DNA of 64,000 nucleotides from Herbaspirillum chlorophenolicum (GTDB lineage Bacteria > Pseudomonadota > Gammaproteobacteria > Burkholderiales > Burkholderiaceae_D). The stretch's first letter is position 1. Every line of letters starts with the position of its first letter. Of this stretch, positions 18,156-27,109 are shown in pieces. The notes under the pieces were generated by a model. It searched no databases. It was not told where the DNA came from and worked only from the letters and a program-made list of their open reading frames with translations. The stretch lies in NCBI RefSeq assembly GCF_001189955.1, contig NZ_LFLT01000001.1, positions 248,001 to 312,000 on the forward strand, read 5' to 3'. The position numbers and the translations under genes are program-made.

Positions 18156-18649
18156 CAATGGAAAAACCGAGTGCTTCGGCTAATGTAGGTTTTAATGGGG
18201 ATTTTTACAGATTCACCACGATGTCTCGTGGAATGCTCGGCTATGCCGAGCCAAGCGTATCACCTTGCTTTCTTGCCCCATTCGTGGATAACGAGGCATT
18301 AGGTAATGCCTTGCGCAATGCTCTTTCAGAAAGTCGGCTAGTTAGTGCCGAGGAGTTTCAGAAGATTTTCCATTCTGGAATTGTTCAAGAACTTGAAAAA
18401 AAACGGGATGTGGAAGCTATGAAAACTTATGGCTACAAAACCAAGCGTGCTCTATACGAGAAGATGGATTTTTGTAGTGTGAGTCTTTTCGAGCACCAGA
18501 TCGAAATTCAACCGACTCATAAAAAATCGCTGGATGGGTGGACAGTGAAGAGGGATGAAGGACCATTTTCTTTATATGTTCCCAAGTCGGCAGCCGATGA
18601 AGAGCTTGGCGCAGCACTCCGAGAAGGGTTTACACGCTGTACCAGATGA
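18152..18649 (+). CDS. cdiI: CDI immunity protein for the main CdiA tail
   Basis: 165 residues; the ATG overlaps the cdiA stop (ATGA), so toxin and antidote are translationally coupled. Recognisable family segments are FYRFTTMSRGMLGYAEPS, NEALGNALRNALSESR, YGYKTKRALYEKM and ELGAALREGFTRCT at the end. These match a widespread CdiI family of CDI immunity proteins. It is not the small immunity protein known for the Burkholderia 1026b toxin, although the toxin tail here looks 1026b-like. The protein should stay in the cytoplasm and block the nuclease site. Base composition is clearly AT-richer than in the flanking housekeeping genes, as is common for exchanged CDI cassettes. Confidence 0.82.
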   Translation: MTMEKPSASANVGFNGDFYRFTTMSRGMLGYAEPSVSPCFLAPFVDNEALGNALRNALSESRLVSAEEFQKIFHSGIVQELEKKRDVEAMKTYGYKTKRALYEKMDFCSVSLFEHQIEIQPTHKKSLDGWTVKRDEGPFSLYVPKSAADEELGAALREGFTRCTR

Positions 18650-18684
18650 CAACGACAATACTCGTACTTCTCAGATGAAATATC

Positions 18685-21600
18685 TGGCCGATGCGCAGCG
18701 CCTGGCGCTGAGAGGGGAGGCCCGGAGGATCAACGACGACTGGGGGGGCGGGGCGCACCAAGTACTGGTTCCGCAGGTCTACCTGCGTGCCGCCAACGTG
18801 CAGGTCCCCGGCCAGGGGATGCAGATATTCCGGCACCCTCTCCGGCTCCACCACGCAGACGGACAATGCCGGCAGCTACAGCAACCAGATCGGCAGCACC
18901 TTCTCTGGAAATATGGTGGTGGTACAGGCTGGTAGCGACATCAACGTTATCGGCAGCAACGTAGTGTCGACCCAGGGAACGGCGCTGGCGGCCGGCAACA
19001 ACGTCAACATCGTTGTCGCCATCGATAGCGGCACCCAGCACAACTACCGCAATGAAACCACCAGCGGCGTGATGGGCGCCGGCGCTGGCGTGTCCATCGG
19101 TACGCGCGAACAGAGCCATGACGCCAACAGCCAGCGCGAGACCGCTTCTGGATCGACAGTCGGAAGCACCGACGGCAACGTCAGCATTGCCGCCGACAAC
19201 CGCTACACCTAGGTCGGCAGCGATGTGATCGCAGCTAAAGGAAATATCGATATTGCGGCCAAGGCAGTGGACATCGGCGCAGCGGCTGAAGCCAGCAAGA
19301 CCGTCACCGAGGACAAGTACAAGCAAAGCGGCCTGACAGTGGCGGTGACTAGTCCCATCATTTCCGCATTACAAACCGTACAGCAGATGGGAGAGGCGGC
19401 GGGCAAGACCAAGGACGGGCGCATGCAGGCGCTGGCGGCAGCAACGGCAGGCATGTCGCTGTACAGCGCCGGGCAGGCAGCGCAATCCGCCGCGGCCGAT
19501 CCAAAGTCTGCCGGTTTTGGTCTGAGCATTACTGTAGGCGGGAGCGAGAACAGTACGACCACCGAGCAGAACAGCGTGATGCAAAAAGGCTCCACCGTAG
19601 CCTCGGGCGGCAACACCAGTATCCGGGCCACTGGCGATGGCGCCAACAGCAACATTACGATTCAGGGCAGCGATGTAACGGCAGGTGGCAATCTTGCGCT
19701 CAAGGCCGACAACGACATCAATCTGCTGGCCGCACAGAATGTCGACGAGCAGCATAGCAATCGCTCCTCCTCTTCTTATGGCGTTGGGCTGGCGGTGCAG
19801 TTTGGCGCGGGTAGTCCTGCTTTCGGCTTTACTGCCAACGCTGCGGGAAGTCGTGGCAGTAGTGATGGCAAAGATGTCGTTAATACTCTTACGCATCTGA
19901 AAGCCGGCAACCAGGTCAGTCTCGATTCAGGGCAAGATACCAATCTGATTGGCGCGACAATCGCCGGCAATCAGGTTGTAGCCAACGTCGGCCGTGACTT
20001 GAACATCGCCAGCGTGCAAGACACCAGTACCTTCAAGAGCAAGGATCAGAGTTTGGGCGGCAGCATGACGGTGGGCCTGGGTTTCTCAGGCAGCATCAGT
20101 GCCAGCCAGAGCAAGGTCGACGCCGATTACGCCAGTGTGGGAGAGCAGGCAGGCATCAACGCGGGCGACGGTGGGTTCCAGATCAACGTCAAAGGCAATA
20201 CCGATCTCAAAGGCGGCAAGATCGCTAGTACGGATAAGGCCGTGGAAGAGGGCAAGAACAGCTTGACCACCGGCACGCTGACGGTAAGCGAGATCGAGAA
20301 TCGTAGCCAGTACAAGGCGGAAAGCCAGAGTGTCAGCGCAGGTGGTGGTAATTGGGCAGATCCATCGCAAGGAAAACCGGGCGGCGGCATCGGCATTGGC
20401 GGTACTTCGGGTAGCGATAGCAGCACGACCAGAAGTGGTATCTCGGGCGGCGCGGTGACGATCACGGATGCGCAGGGACAGCAAGAGAAGACAGGCCAGA
20501 GTGCGGAGCAGACTATTGCGTCGTTGGATCAGGGCGTACGTACCGGTAAGGACAGCAGCAACAGTCTGAACAAGAACTGGAACGGTGAGGAACTGCGTCA
20601 GGATGTGGAGGCGCAGGCCAAGATCACGCAGGCGTTTGGGCAGCAGGCGGCCAAGGCGATTGGTGACTATGCTGGAAAAAGAGAAGAAAGCCTGAAAAAA
20701 GAGGCAAATGCCGCCGCACTCAATGGCAATCAAGAAAAGGCGGACGAGCTGTATGCCGAGGCTGCTAATTGGGCTGAGGGCGGTGCGTACCGAGTAGCTG
20801 CTCACGCTGCAGCGGGGGCGCTGGGCGGTGGTCTTGGTGGAGCATTGGGCGCGGCAGCTAGCGCTCAATTGATGCCGACTCTGGCCGATGAGATTAAGAA
20901 AATGGGATTGCCATCGGTTGTCGAAAGTGCCGTGTCACTTGCCGCTGTAGCAGGGATTGGTGCAATCGTTGGAGGAGCTGAAGGTGCTGCCAGTGGATTT
21001 AACGTCGATTTAAATAATCGACAGTTAACGCATACTGAAACTGACCGCATCAAGAAACTAGCCAATGGTGATATTAAAGCAGAGGAGAGGTTGACAGCAG
21101 CGGCATGTGCGGCCGTTATGTGTTGGAGGGAATATGCGACCGACAGTGCAGCCTTCAATTACTACAAAGCGATGGCAGATTGCGGAAATTCACCGGGATT
21201 GGCGGCGGAACGAGACATCATCGCGCAGCAAAAAGATTTGTTCAGTTATACGAACAGCGATGTGGCAAAGGATTTTGGGAAATGGATTGCTAATTCGATT
21301 GTGCAGAAGGGGAAAGATGCAGCGAATCTGGCAATTTTGCTCGCCAAGAACGGGCCGAATGCATTGCCACCGGATCTTTCTCTTGGTGACCCGACTGATT
21401 TTGGTGGGCCGTCTGGTACGGCGGGAGCCGTCATTACACCTCCTGTTCTGGTATGTTCACCAGCTGGGGTATGTGTTTTAACGCCATCGATTCCGATACC
21501 AACTAATGTTTATGCTTCGACTAGTGGTGGTACTAGTGATGAACGCCAAAACGGGGGCTCTCCAGCTAGCCCAGCATTACCTGATAGCCCTTATAGTCCA

Positions 21601-21876
21601 GAGAGCGTTGAGAATCGTATTAAGCCACCTTATCAAAAAAATCCCGCACATGACATATCAAGTCCATTATTTAATCCTAGGAAAACGCCTGAACCTATTG
21701 ACGCGCAGTCTGCGTATGAAAATTCTGCGATTCGAGGCGGGCTTGGAACATGGTATGCACAAGGACAAGGGGGATACTATCGGTATTTTTCAGACAATGC
21801 AGGTACCGTGCATTTTAGCGGGACCGTATCTTCATCTCAGGTACCAAATAGTGTTTTGAAGTTGCTGGGGAAATAA
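18685..21876 (+). pseudogene. Orphan mosaic cdiA 3' fragment with a second toxin tail
   Basis: This is a broken second cdiA lacking signal peptide and TPS domain. It is a mosaic of non-collinear cdiA pieces: 18685-18756 (QRLALRGEARRINDDWG, matching the late region near 16.7 kb), 18759-18821 (VLVPQVYLRAANVQV, matching 13.85 kb), then in another frame 18829 onward (SGTLSGSTTQTDNAGSYS, matching 14.66 kb). A TAG at 19210 replaces a Gln codon. From 19213 the frame is open to 21876 (GTG 19225 begins an 883-residue frame) through haemagglutinin repeats, a pretoxin segment with VDLNNRQL at 21004, and a distinct tail of about 90 residues (NPAHDISSPLFNPRKTPEP ... NAGTVHFSGTV). It cannot be exported as it stands. 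Confidence 0.85.
18829..20650 (+). repeat. Second copy of the cdiA haemagglutinin-repeat block
   Basis: Diverged, collinear copy of the block at 14664-16600, for example SLGGSMTVGLGFSG here against SIGGSMTIGLGGFSG in the intact gene. Interrupted by TAG at 19210. Confidence 0.75.
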
Positions 21877-21878
21877 TT

Positions 21879-22391
21879 ATGAGATTTGGAATTACCGATA
21901 GATTTTCTATAGAAATCGTTCTGGACAGAGTTTCCGGAGGAGATTGGTTATTTGGGAAAATATGTTATTGGGTTAACGGGGTTGAGGTTGGTAACTTTGA
22001 TGAAGGGACTTCGTTACGAGATGTTCTTTTCATGATGACTACCATTGTTGCAGATGGTAGTCATCGCATTTGCCCTAAACTCTTGGAGTTTTCGAACGAG
22101 AAAACTTTCTCTCTTATTTGTAATGCACTTGATGACGAGGATGAGACCATATATCAATATCTCCCTGAGGACTTTCAGCCTGCGAGGTTTGATATCCGTA
22201 TCCCTGTTGATGTTTTTGACGACTGGAAGATATTTCTAGTTGAGGGTGAGTTTGATGCTAAGTTAATTTGTCGACGGTTGGGAGCAGGCGATATCGAACC
22301 AGTAGTGATGTTACGACAGGGAGAGTTCGATGACGTTTTGAGGCAGGCATACGATTATTTGGACAACATATATAAACTTGCCCAGTCTTAA
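21879..22391 (+). CDS. Imm42-like immunity protein for the orphan toxin tail
   Basis: 170 residues starting two bases after the orphan cdiA stop, with a GGGGAAA ribosome site. The N-terminal pattern FSIEIVLDRVSGGDWLFGK, then CYWVNGVEVGNFDEGTSLRDVL, matches the Imm42 immunity family that sits behind polymorphic toxins. The protein is acidic and cytoplasmic, with no signal peptide. It is strongly AT-rich compared with parC just downstream. Even if the orphan toxin is silent, this gene may be kept because it protects against related strains that deploy the same tail. Whether a promoter lies nearby is not clear from the sequence. Confidence 0.75.
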   Translation: MRFGITDRFSIEIVLDRVSGGDWLFGKICYWVNGVEVGNFDEGTSLRDVLFMMTTIVADGSHRICPKLLEFSNEKTFSLICNALDDEDETIYQYLPEDFQPARFDIRIPVDVFDDWKIFLVEGEFDAKLICRRLGAGDIEPVVMLRQGEFDDVLRQAYDYLDNIYKLAQS

Positions 22392-22447
22392 GTGAATGCG
22401 GATTTCAGCGACAGCGATACCTCGAATTAGAGGGCGTCGGTCCGACA

Positions 22448-22486
22448 ATAAAAAACGCCCCCTGACTATCCAATCAGGGGGCGTTT
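22448..22486 (-). terminator. Intrinsic terminator of the parE-parC operon
   Basis: A perfect 13-bp stem (AAACGCCCCCTGA/TCAGGGGGCGTTT). On the minus strand it is followed by a T6 tract. On the plus strand only T3 follows, so it may also weakly stop the CDI transcript. Confidence 0.9.
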
Positions 22487-22505
22487 CTCCAAACATCGTC
22501 AGAAT

Positions 22506-24821
22506 TCAACCCTCGGCGCGCAACCCCGCCGGCTTCAATTTAGACTCCAGCGCCTTCCCCTTACGCGCCCGCTTGCCAATATGCACACCCAGCGCGGCCG
22601 CCGACAACGACACTTCCTGCGCCTTGCCGCCACGGCCGATACCGTAGACGACGACACCCTTCTGGCTGATCGCCTGCGCACCCAGGAGCTTTTCGTTCTT
22701 CTCCAGTTCCATCAGGTTCACGCCGCGTCCGCCGGAGGAGAGGGTCTTCAGCTCATCCAGGCCGAACACCAGCAGGCGGCCGTTGCCGGAGAGGCAGGCC
22801 ACGGCGCCGGCGTCGGCTGCTACCGTGCGCGGGGCCAGGGGCAGGGCGCCTTCGTCCAGCGTGAAGAAGGCCTTGCCGCCCTTGACGCGGCCGAACATGT
22901 CGGAGGCCTTGGCGACAAAGCCTGCGCCTGCGTCGGAGGCCAGCAGCAGCGTGGCATCGGCCGGGCCGGCGTAGTAGTGCAGGATGTTGCTGCCGCTGGC
23001 CAGCTCGACCAGCGTGGTAACGGGCACGCCGTCGCCGCGCGCGTTGGGCAGGCCATTCACTGCGATTGTGTAGACCCGGCCGTTTGAGCCGAAGGCCAGC
23101 AGGTTGTCGACCGTGCGGCATTCGAAGGCGCCGTACAGACCGTCGCCGGCCTTGAAGGTGAACTGCGCGGCGTCGTGGCCGTGGCCGGTGCGCGCGCGCA
23201 CCCAGCCCTTTTGCGAGATGATCACCGTGACCGGCTCGTCGATCACCTTCTGTTCGAAGGTGGCGCGTTCGGCTTCTTCGATGATGGTGCGGCGGGCGTC
23301 GCCGTATTGCTTGGCGTCGCCTTCGATTTCCTTGATCACCAGCTTCTTCATCGAGGCCGGGTTGTCGAGCAGGTCTTGCAGCGTGCTCTTTTCGCCGCGC
23401 AGCTCGGCCAGCTCCTGCTGGATCTTGATGGCTTCCAGGCGCGCCAATTGGCGCAGGCGGATTTCCAGGATGTCTTCGGCCTGGCGGTCGGAGAGCTTGA
23501 AGGCGGCGATCAGTGCCGGCTTCGGTTCATCCGATTCGCGGATGATCTTGATGACCTTGTCGATGTTCAACAGCACCGCTTCCCGGCCTTCCAGGATGTG
23601 GATGCGGTCGTTCACCTTTTGCATGCGGAATTGCGTGCGGCGGGTGACGGTCTCGAAGCGGAAGCTGATCCATTCGCCAAGGATGTCGGCCAGGCCCTTC
23701 TGGCGTGGGCGGCCGTCGCCGCCGATCATCACCAGGTTGAGCGACGCGCTGGTTTCCAGCGAGGTCTGGGCCAGCAGCGTGTTCATGAACTCGGTCTGGT
23801 CCTGGTTCTTGGACTTGGGTTCGAATACCAGGCGCACCGGGGCTTCGCGGCCGGATTCATCGCGTACGGCGTCGAGCAGGCCGAGGATGGCGGCCTTCTG
23901 CGACTGCTGTTCCGGCGTGAGCGTTTTCTTGCCCAGCTTGACCTTGGGGTTGGTCAGTTCTTCAATCTCTTCCAGCACCCGCTGGGAGGAGACGCCCGGC
24001 GGCAGTTCGGTGATCACCGCCTGCCACTGGCCGCGCGCCAGGTCTTCGATCTTCCAGCGCGCGCGCACCTTGAGGCTGCCGCGGCCGCTCTGGTACATCT
24101 CGGCGATGGTGGATTGCGGTGTGATGATCTGGCCGCCGCCCGGAAAGTCGGGGCCGGGAATCAGTTCTATCAGTTCGGCGTGGCTGATCTTGGGGTTGCG
24201 GATCATTGCCACGGCGGCCCTGGCCACTTCGGTCAGATTGTGCGAGGGGATTTCGGTGGCCATGCCGACCGCGATGCCGGAGGCGCCATTCAACAGCAGG
24301 AAGGGCAGGCGCGCCGGCAGCAACTTGGGCTCTTCGGTGGAGCCGTCGTAGTTGGGCTGGAATTCCACCGTGCCCATGTCGATCTCGTCGAGCAGCAGTT
24401 TGCTGATGGGCGTCAGGCGCGCTTCGGTGTAACGCATCGCCGCAGCGCCGTCGCCGTCGCGCGAGCCGAAGTTGCCCTGGCCGTCGATGAGCGGGTAGCG
24501 CAGCGAGAAGTCCTGCGCCATGCGCACCAGCGCGTCGTACACGGATTGGTCGCCGTGCGGGTGCAGCTTGCCCAGCACGTCACCCACCACCGCAGCAGAC
24601 TTGCGCGGCTTGGCGGCGGAGTTCAGCCCGAGTTCGCTCATCGCGTACAGGATGCGGCGTTGCACCGGCTTCTGGCCGTCGGCGACATCGGGTAGGGCGC
24701 GGCCCTTGACTACCGAGATCGCATAGTCGAGGTAGGCGCGCTCGGCGAAGGTCGACAGCGTCAGCGAGTCGCCGTCCGGCGGAGGCGGGGTTTGGTCAAA
24801 CAGATTGGCTTGTTCGGTCAT
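22506..24821 (-). CDS. parC: DNA topoisomerase IV subunit A
   Basis: 771 residues. The breakage-reunion domain shows [26 protein letters not shown] and [19 protein letters not shown] with the catalytic Tyr131; [22 protein letters not shown] is the expected active-site helix region. The C-terminal part holds degenerate beta-pinwheel repeats ([13 protein letters not shown]). Length and sequence fit ParC rather than GyrA, because the strict GyrA box (QRRGGKG) is missing. With ParE it decatenates daughter chromosomes. The residue equivalent to E. coli ParC Ser80 is Gln92 here, and Glu84 is Asp96. It lies 50 bases after parE in one operon and ends in a strong terminator. Confidence 0.95.
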   Translation of the reverse strand: MTEQANLFDQTPPPPDGDSLTLSTFAERAYLDYAISVVKGRALPDVADGQKPVQRRILYAMSELGLNSAAKPRKSAAVVGDVLGKLHPHGDQSVYDALVRMAQDFSLRYPLIDGQGNFGSRDGDGAAAMRYTEARLTPISKLLLDEIDMGTVEFQPNYDGSTEEPKLLPARLPFLLLNGASGIAVGMATEIPSHNLTEVARAAVAMIRNPKISHAELIELIPGPDFPGGGQIITPQSTIAEMYQSGRGSLKVRARWKIEDLARGQWQAVITELPPGVSSQRVLEEIEELTNPKVKLGKKTLTPEQQSQKAAILGLLDAVRDESGREAPVRLVFEPKSKNQDQTEFMNTLLAQTSLETSASLNLVMIGGDGRPRQKGLADILGEWISFRFETVTRRTQFRMQKVNDRIHILEGREAVLLNIDKVIKIIRESDEPKPALIAAFKLSDRQAEDILEIRLRQLARLEAIKIQQELAELRGEKSTLQDLLDNPASMKKLVIKEIEGDAKQYGDARRTIIEEAERATFEQKVIDEPVTVIISQKGWVRARTGHGHDAAQFTFKAGDGLYGAFECRTVDNLLAFGSNGRVYTIAVNGLPNARGDGVPVTTLVELASGSNILHYYAGPADATLLLASDAGAGFVAKASDMFGRVKGGKAFFTLDEGALPLAPRTVAADAGAVACLSGNGRLLVFGLDELKTLSSGGRGVNLMELEKNEKLLGAQAISQKGVVVYGIGRGGKAQEVSLSAAALGVHIGKRARKGKALESKLKPAGLRAEG

Positions 24822-24871
24822 GGAGCTTGAATTCGTGGCGTGTTCGTTCTATCAATGGAGCGGCTGTGCGG

Positions 24872-26872
24872 TCAGATATCGGCTTCGGCCTCGTTGCCGT
24901 GTTCTTCGATCCAGGCGCGGCGGGAGGCGGCTTCGCCTTTGCCCATCAGCATGGTGAAGCGCTCTTCGGTACTCTGCACGCCGGGTTCGCCGAAGCCGAT
25001 CGGCAGCAGGCGGCGGGTGTCGGGGTTCATCGTGGTTTCCCACAACTGTTCGGCGTTCATCTCGCCCAGGCCCTTGAAGCGCGAGATGCCCCAGGCGCCT
25101 TCTTTCAGGCCATCCTTGCGCAGCTTGTCTTCGATGGCTTCCAGCTCGCCGTCGTCCAGCGCGTACAGTTTCTGCACCGGCTTCTTGCCGCGCGCGGGGG
25201 CGTCCACGCGGTACAGCGGCGGGCGCGCCACGCAGATGTTGCCGTTTTCGATCAGCTTGGGGAAGTGCTTGAAGAACAGCGTCAGCAGCAGTACCTGGAT
25301 GTGCGAGCCGTCCACGTCCGCGTCCGACAGGATGCAGATCTTGCCGTAGCGCAGGCCGGACAAATCGGGCGTGTCGTTGATGCCGTGCGGGTCGACGCCG
25401 ATGGCCACTGCGATGTCGTGGATTTCGTTGTTGGCGAACAGGCGGTCGCGTTCGGTTTCCCAAGCGTTCAGGACCTTGCCGCGCAGCGGCAGGATGGCCT
25501 GGAATTCCTTGTCGCGGCCCATCTTGGCCGAGCCGCCGGCGGAGTCGCCCTCGACCAGGAACAGTTCATTGCGCGACACGTCGGAGGATTCGCAGTCGGT
25601 CAGCTTGCCCGGCAAGACGGCCACGCCGGACGACTTCTTCTTCTCGACCTTCTGGGCCGAGCGCAGGCGGCTTTGCGCCTGCTTGATCACCAGCTCGGCC
25701 AGTTTCTTGCCGTAGTCGACGTGATGGTTCAGCCACAGTTCCAGCGCCGGGCGCGAATAGCCGGCCACCAGGCGCACGGCGTCGCGCGAGTTCAGGCGCT
25801 CCTTGATCTGGCCCTGGAATTGCGGGTCGAGCACCTTGGCCGACAGCACGAAGGACACGCGCGCGAACACGTCCTCGGCCAGCAGCTTGACGCCCTTGGG
25901 CAGCAGCGAATGCATCTCGGCGAAGCTCTTGACCGCCGAGAACAAGCCTTCGCGCAGGCCGGATTCGTGGGTGCCGCCGTTGGAGGTGGGAATCAGGTTG
26001 ACGTAGGACTCGCGCACCACGGCGCCTTCTTCGGTCCAGGCCACCACCCAGGCCGCGCCTTCGCCCTCGGCGAAGCCTTCGGCATCCTTGCCTGCGTACT
26101 GTTCGCCTTCAAACAGCGGGATCAGCGGTTCGCTGTTGCTGGACTGGGCCAGTTGCTCCATCAGGTAGCCGCGCAGGCCCTGGTCGTATTGCCAGGTCTG
26201 CGTATCGCCGCTCTTGGCGTTGACCAGCGTGACTTTCACACCCGGCAGCAGCACCGCCTTGGAGCGCAGCAGGCGCTGCAGCTCGCCCAGCGGGATGGTG
26301 GGCGAGTCGAAGTATTTGGTGTCCGGCCAGACGGTAACGCGGGTGCCGGATTTCTTGTCGTCGCGGCCTGCCGGGCGCGACTTGAGTTTCTCGATCACGT
26401 CGCCGCCGGAGAAGGTCAGCGTGTGTACGCCATTGCCTTGCTCATCCTTGCGCCAGACGGTGATTTCCAGGCGCGTGGACAGTGCGTTGGTGACCGACAC
26501 GCCCACGCCGTGCAAGCCGCCCGAGAACGCGTAGGCGCCGCCCGATCCCTTGTCGAACTTGCCGCCGGCGTGCAGGCGGGTGAACACGATCTCGACGGTG
26601 GGCACTTTTTCTTCCGGGTGCAGGCCGACCGGGATACCGCGGCCGTCGTCCTCGACGGAGACGCTGCCGTCGGCGTTCAGGATGACGATGATGCTCTTGC
26701 CGTAGCCACCCAGCGCTTCGTCGGAAGCGTTGTCGATGACCTCCTGGATGATGTGCAGCGGATTCTCGGTGCGGGTGTACATGCCCGGGCGCTGCTTGAC
26801 CGGCTCCAGGCCCTTGAGGACGCGGATCGATGATTCACTGTAATCGGACGGGGATGTTTTCTTGGTTGCCAT
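24872..26872 (-). CDS. parE: DNA topoisomerase IV subunit B
   Basis: 666 residues. GHKL ATPase: EVIDNASDEAL with the catalytic Glu and Mg-binding Asn, DDGRGIPVG, and GGLHGVGVSVTNALS. Transducer domain follows, then TOPRIM with EGDSAGGSAKMGRD and DADVDGSHIQ, and PLRGKVLNAWE between. The start is set at the ATG at 26872 (MATKKTSPSDYSESS), because the longer frame upstream is unlike the family; the ribosome site there is weak. It is the first gene of a parE-parC operon, the subunit pair that unlinks chromosomes. Confidence 0.95.
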   Translation of the reverse strand: MATKKTSPSDYSESSIRVLKGLEPVKQRPGMYTRTENPLHIIQEVIDNASDEALGGYGKSIIVILNADGSVSVEDDGRGIPVGLHPEEKVPTVEIVFTRLHAGGKFDKGSGGAYAFSGGLHGVGVSVTNALSTRLEITVWRKDEQGNGVHTLTFSGGDVIEKLKSRPAGRDDKKSGTRVTVWPDTKYFDSPTIPLGELQRLLRSKAVLLPGVKVTLVNAKSGDTQTWQYDQGLRGYLMEQLAQSSNSEPLIPLFEGEQYAGKDAEGFAEGEGAAWVVAWTEEGAVVRESYVNLIPTSNGGTHESGLREGLFSAVKSFAEMHSLLPKGVKLLAEDVFARVSFVLSAKVLDPQFQGQIKERLNSRDAVRLVAGYSRPALELWLNHHVDYGKKLAELVIKQAQSRLRSAQKVEKKKSSGVAVLPGKLTDCESSDVSRNELFLVEGDSAGGSAKMGRDKEFQAILPLRGKVLNAWETERDRLFANNEIHDIAVAIGVDPHGINDTPDLSGLRYGKICILSDADVDGSHIQVLLLTLFFKHFPKLIENGNICVARPPLYRVDAPARGKKPVQKLYALDDGELEAIEDKLRKDGLKEGAWGISRFKGLGEMNAEQLWETTMNPDTRRLLPIGFGEPGVQSTEERFTMLMGKGEAASRRAWIEEHGNEAEADI

Positions 26873-27062
26873 GCAGGTGAGATTGGGTCTGGTCGGGGAG
26901 CGGCCGCAAATCAATGTGTAGCCAAAATGACAGCAAATGCCGACCCTGAGGGGCTGCGACATGCGGTGCCAACTGCGCATTCTAATGAAAATTGCGCAAA
27001 GCAGAAAATTGCTTGTGGGAAAGCAGTGTTTTGGGCAGCCGGCGTGCGGTTGCGGGAGAGGG

Positions 27063-27088
27063 GCGCCGCCGTCCGATGACGGCGGCGC
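27063..27088 (-). terminator. Strong hairpin after the amidase gene
   Basis: A perfect 11-bp GC-rich stem (GCGCCGCCGTC/GACGGCGGCGC, loop 4) lies 20 bases past the amidase stop. No T tract follows on the minus strand, so it may be a Rho-independent terminator of low efficiency or an mRNA 3' stabiliser. Confidence 0.45.
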
Positions 27089-27109
27089 AAGGGGAGGTAA
27101 AACTCAGTG

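Noticed and set aside
18555..18935. Possible independent 126-codon gene after cdiI
   Set aside because: It reads across cdiI and then through two unrelated cdiA fragments before losing homology by a frame change; treated as part of the mosaic pseudogene.
24827..26833. 668-codon open frame opposite parE
   Set aside because: It is an antisense shadow of a high-GC gene: the parE frame has full family motifs, and the opposite frame is composed of Arg/Ala/His/Gln-rich sequence without a recognisable domain.
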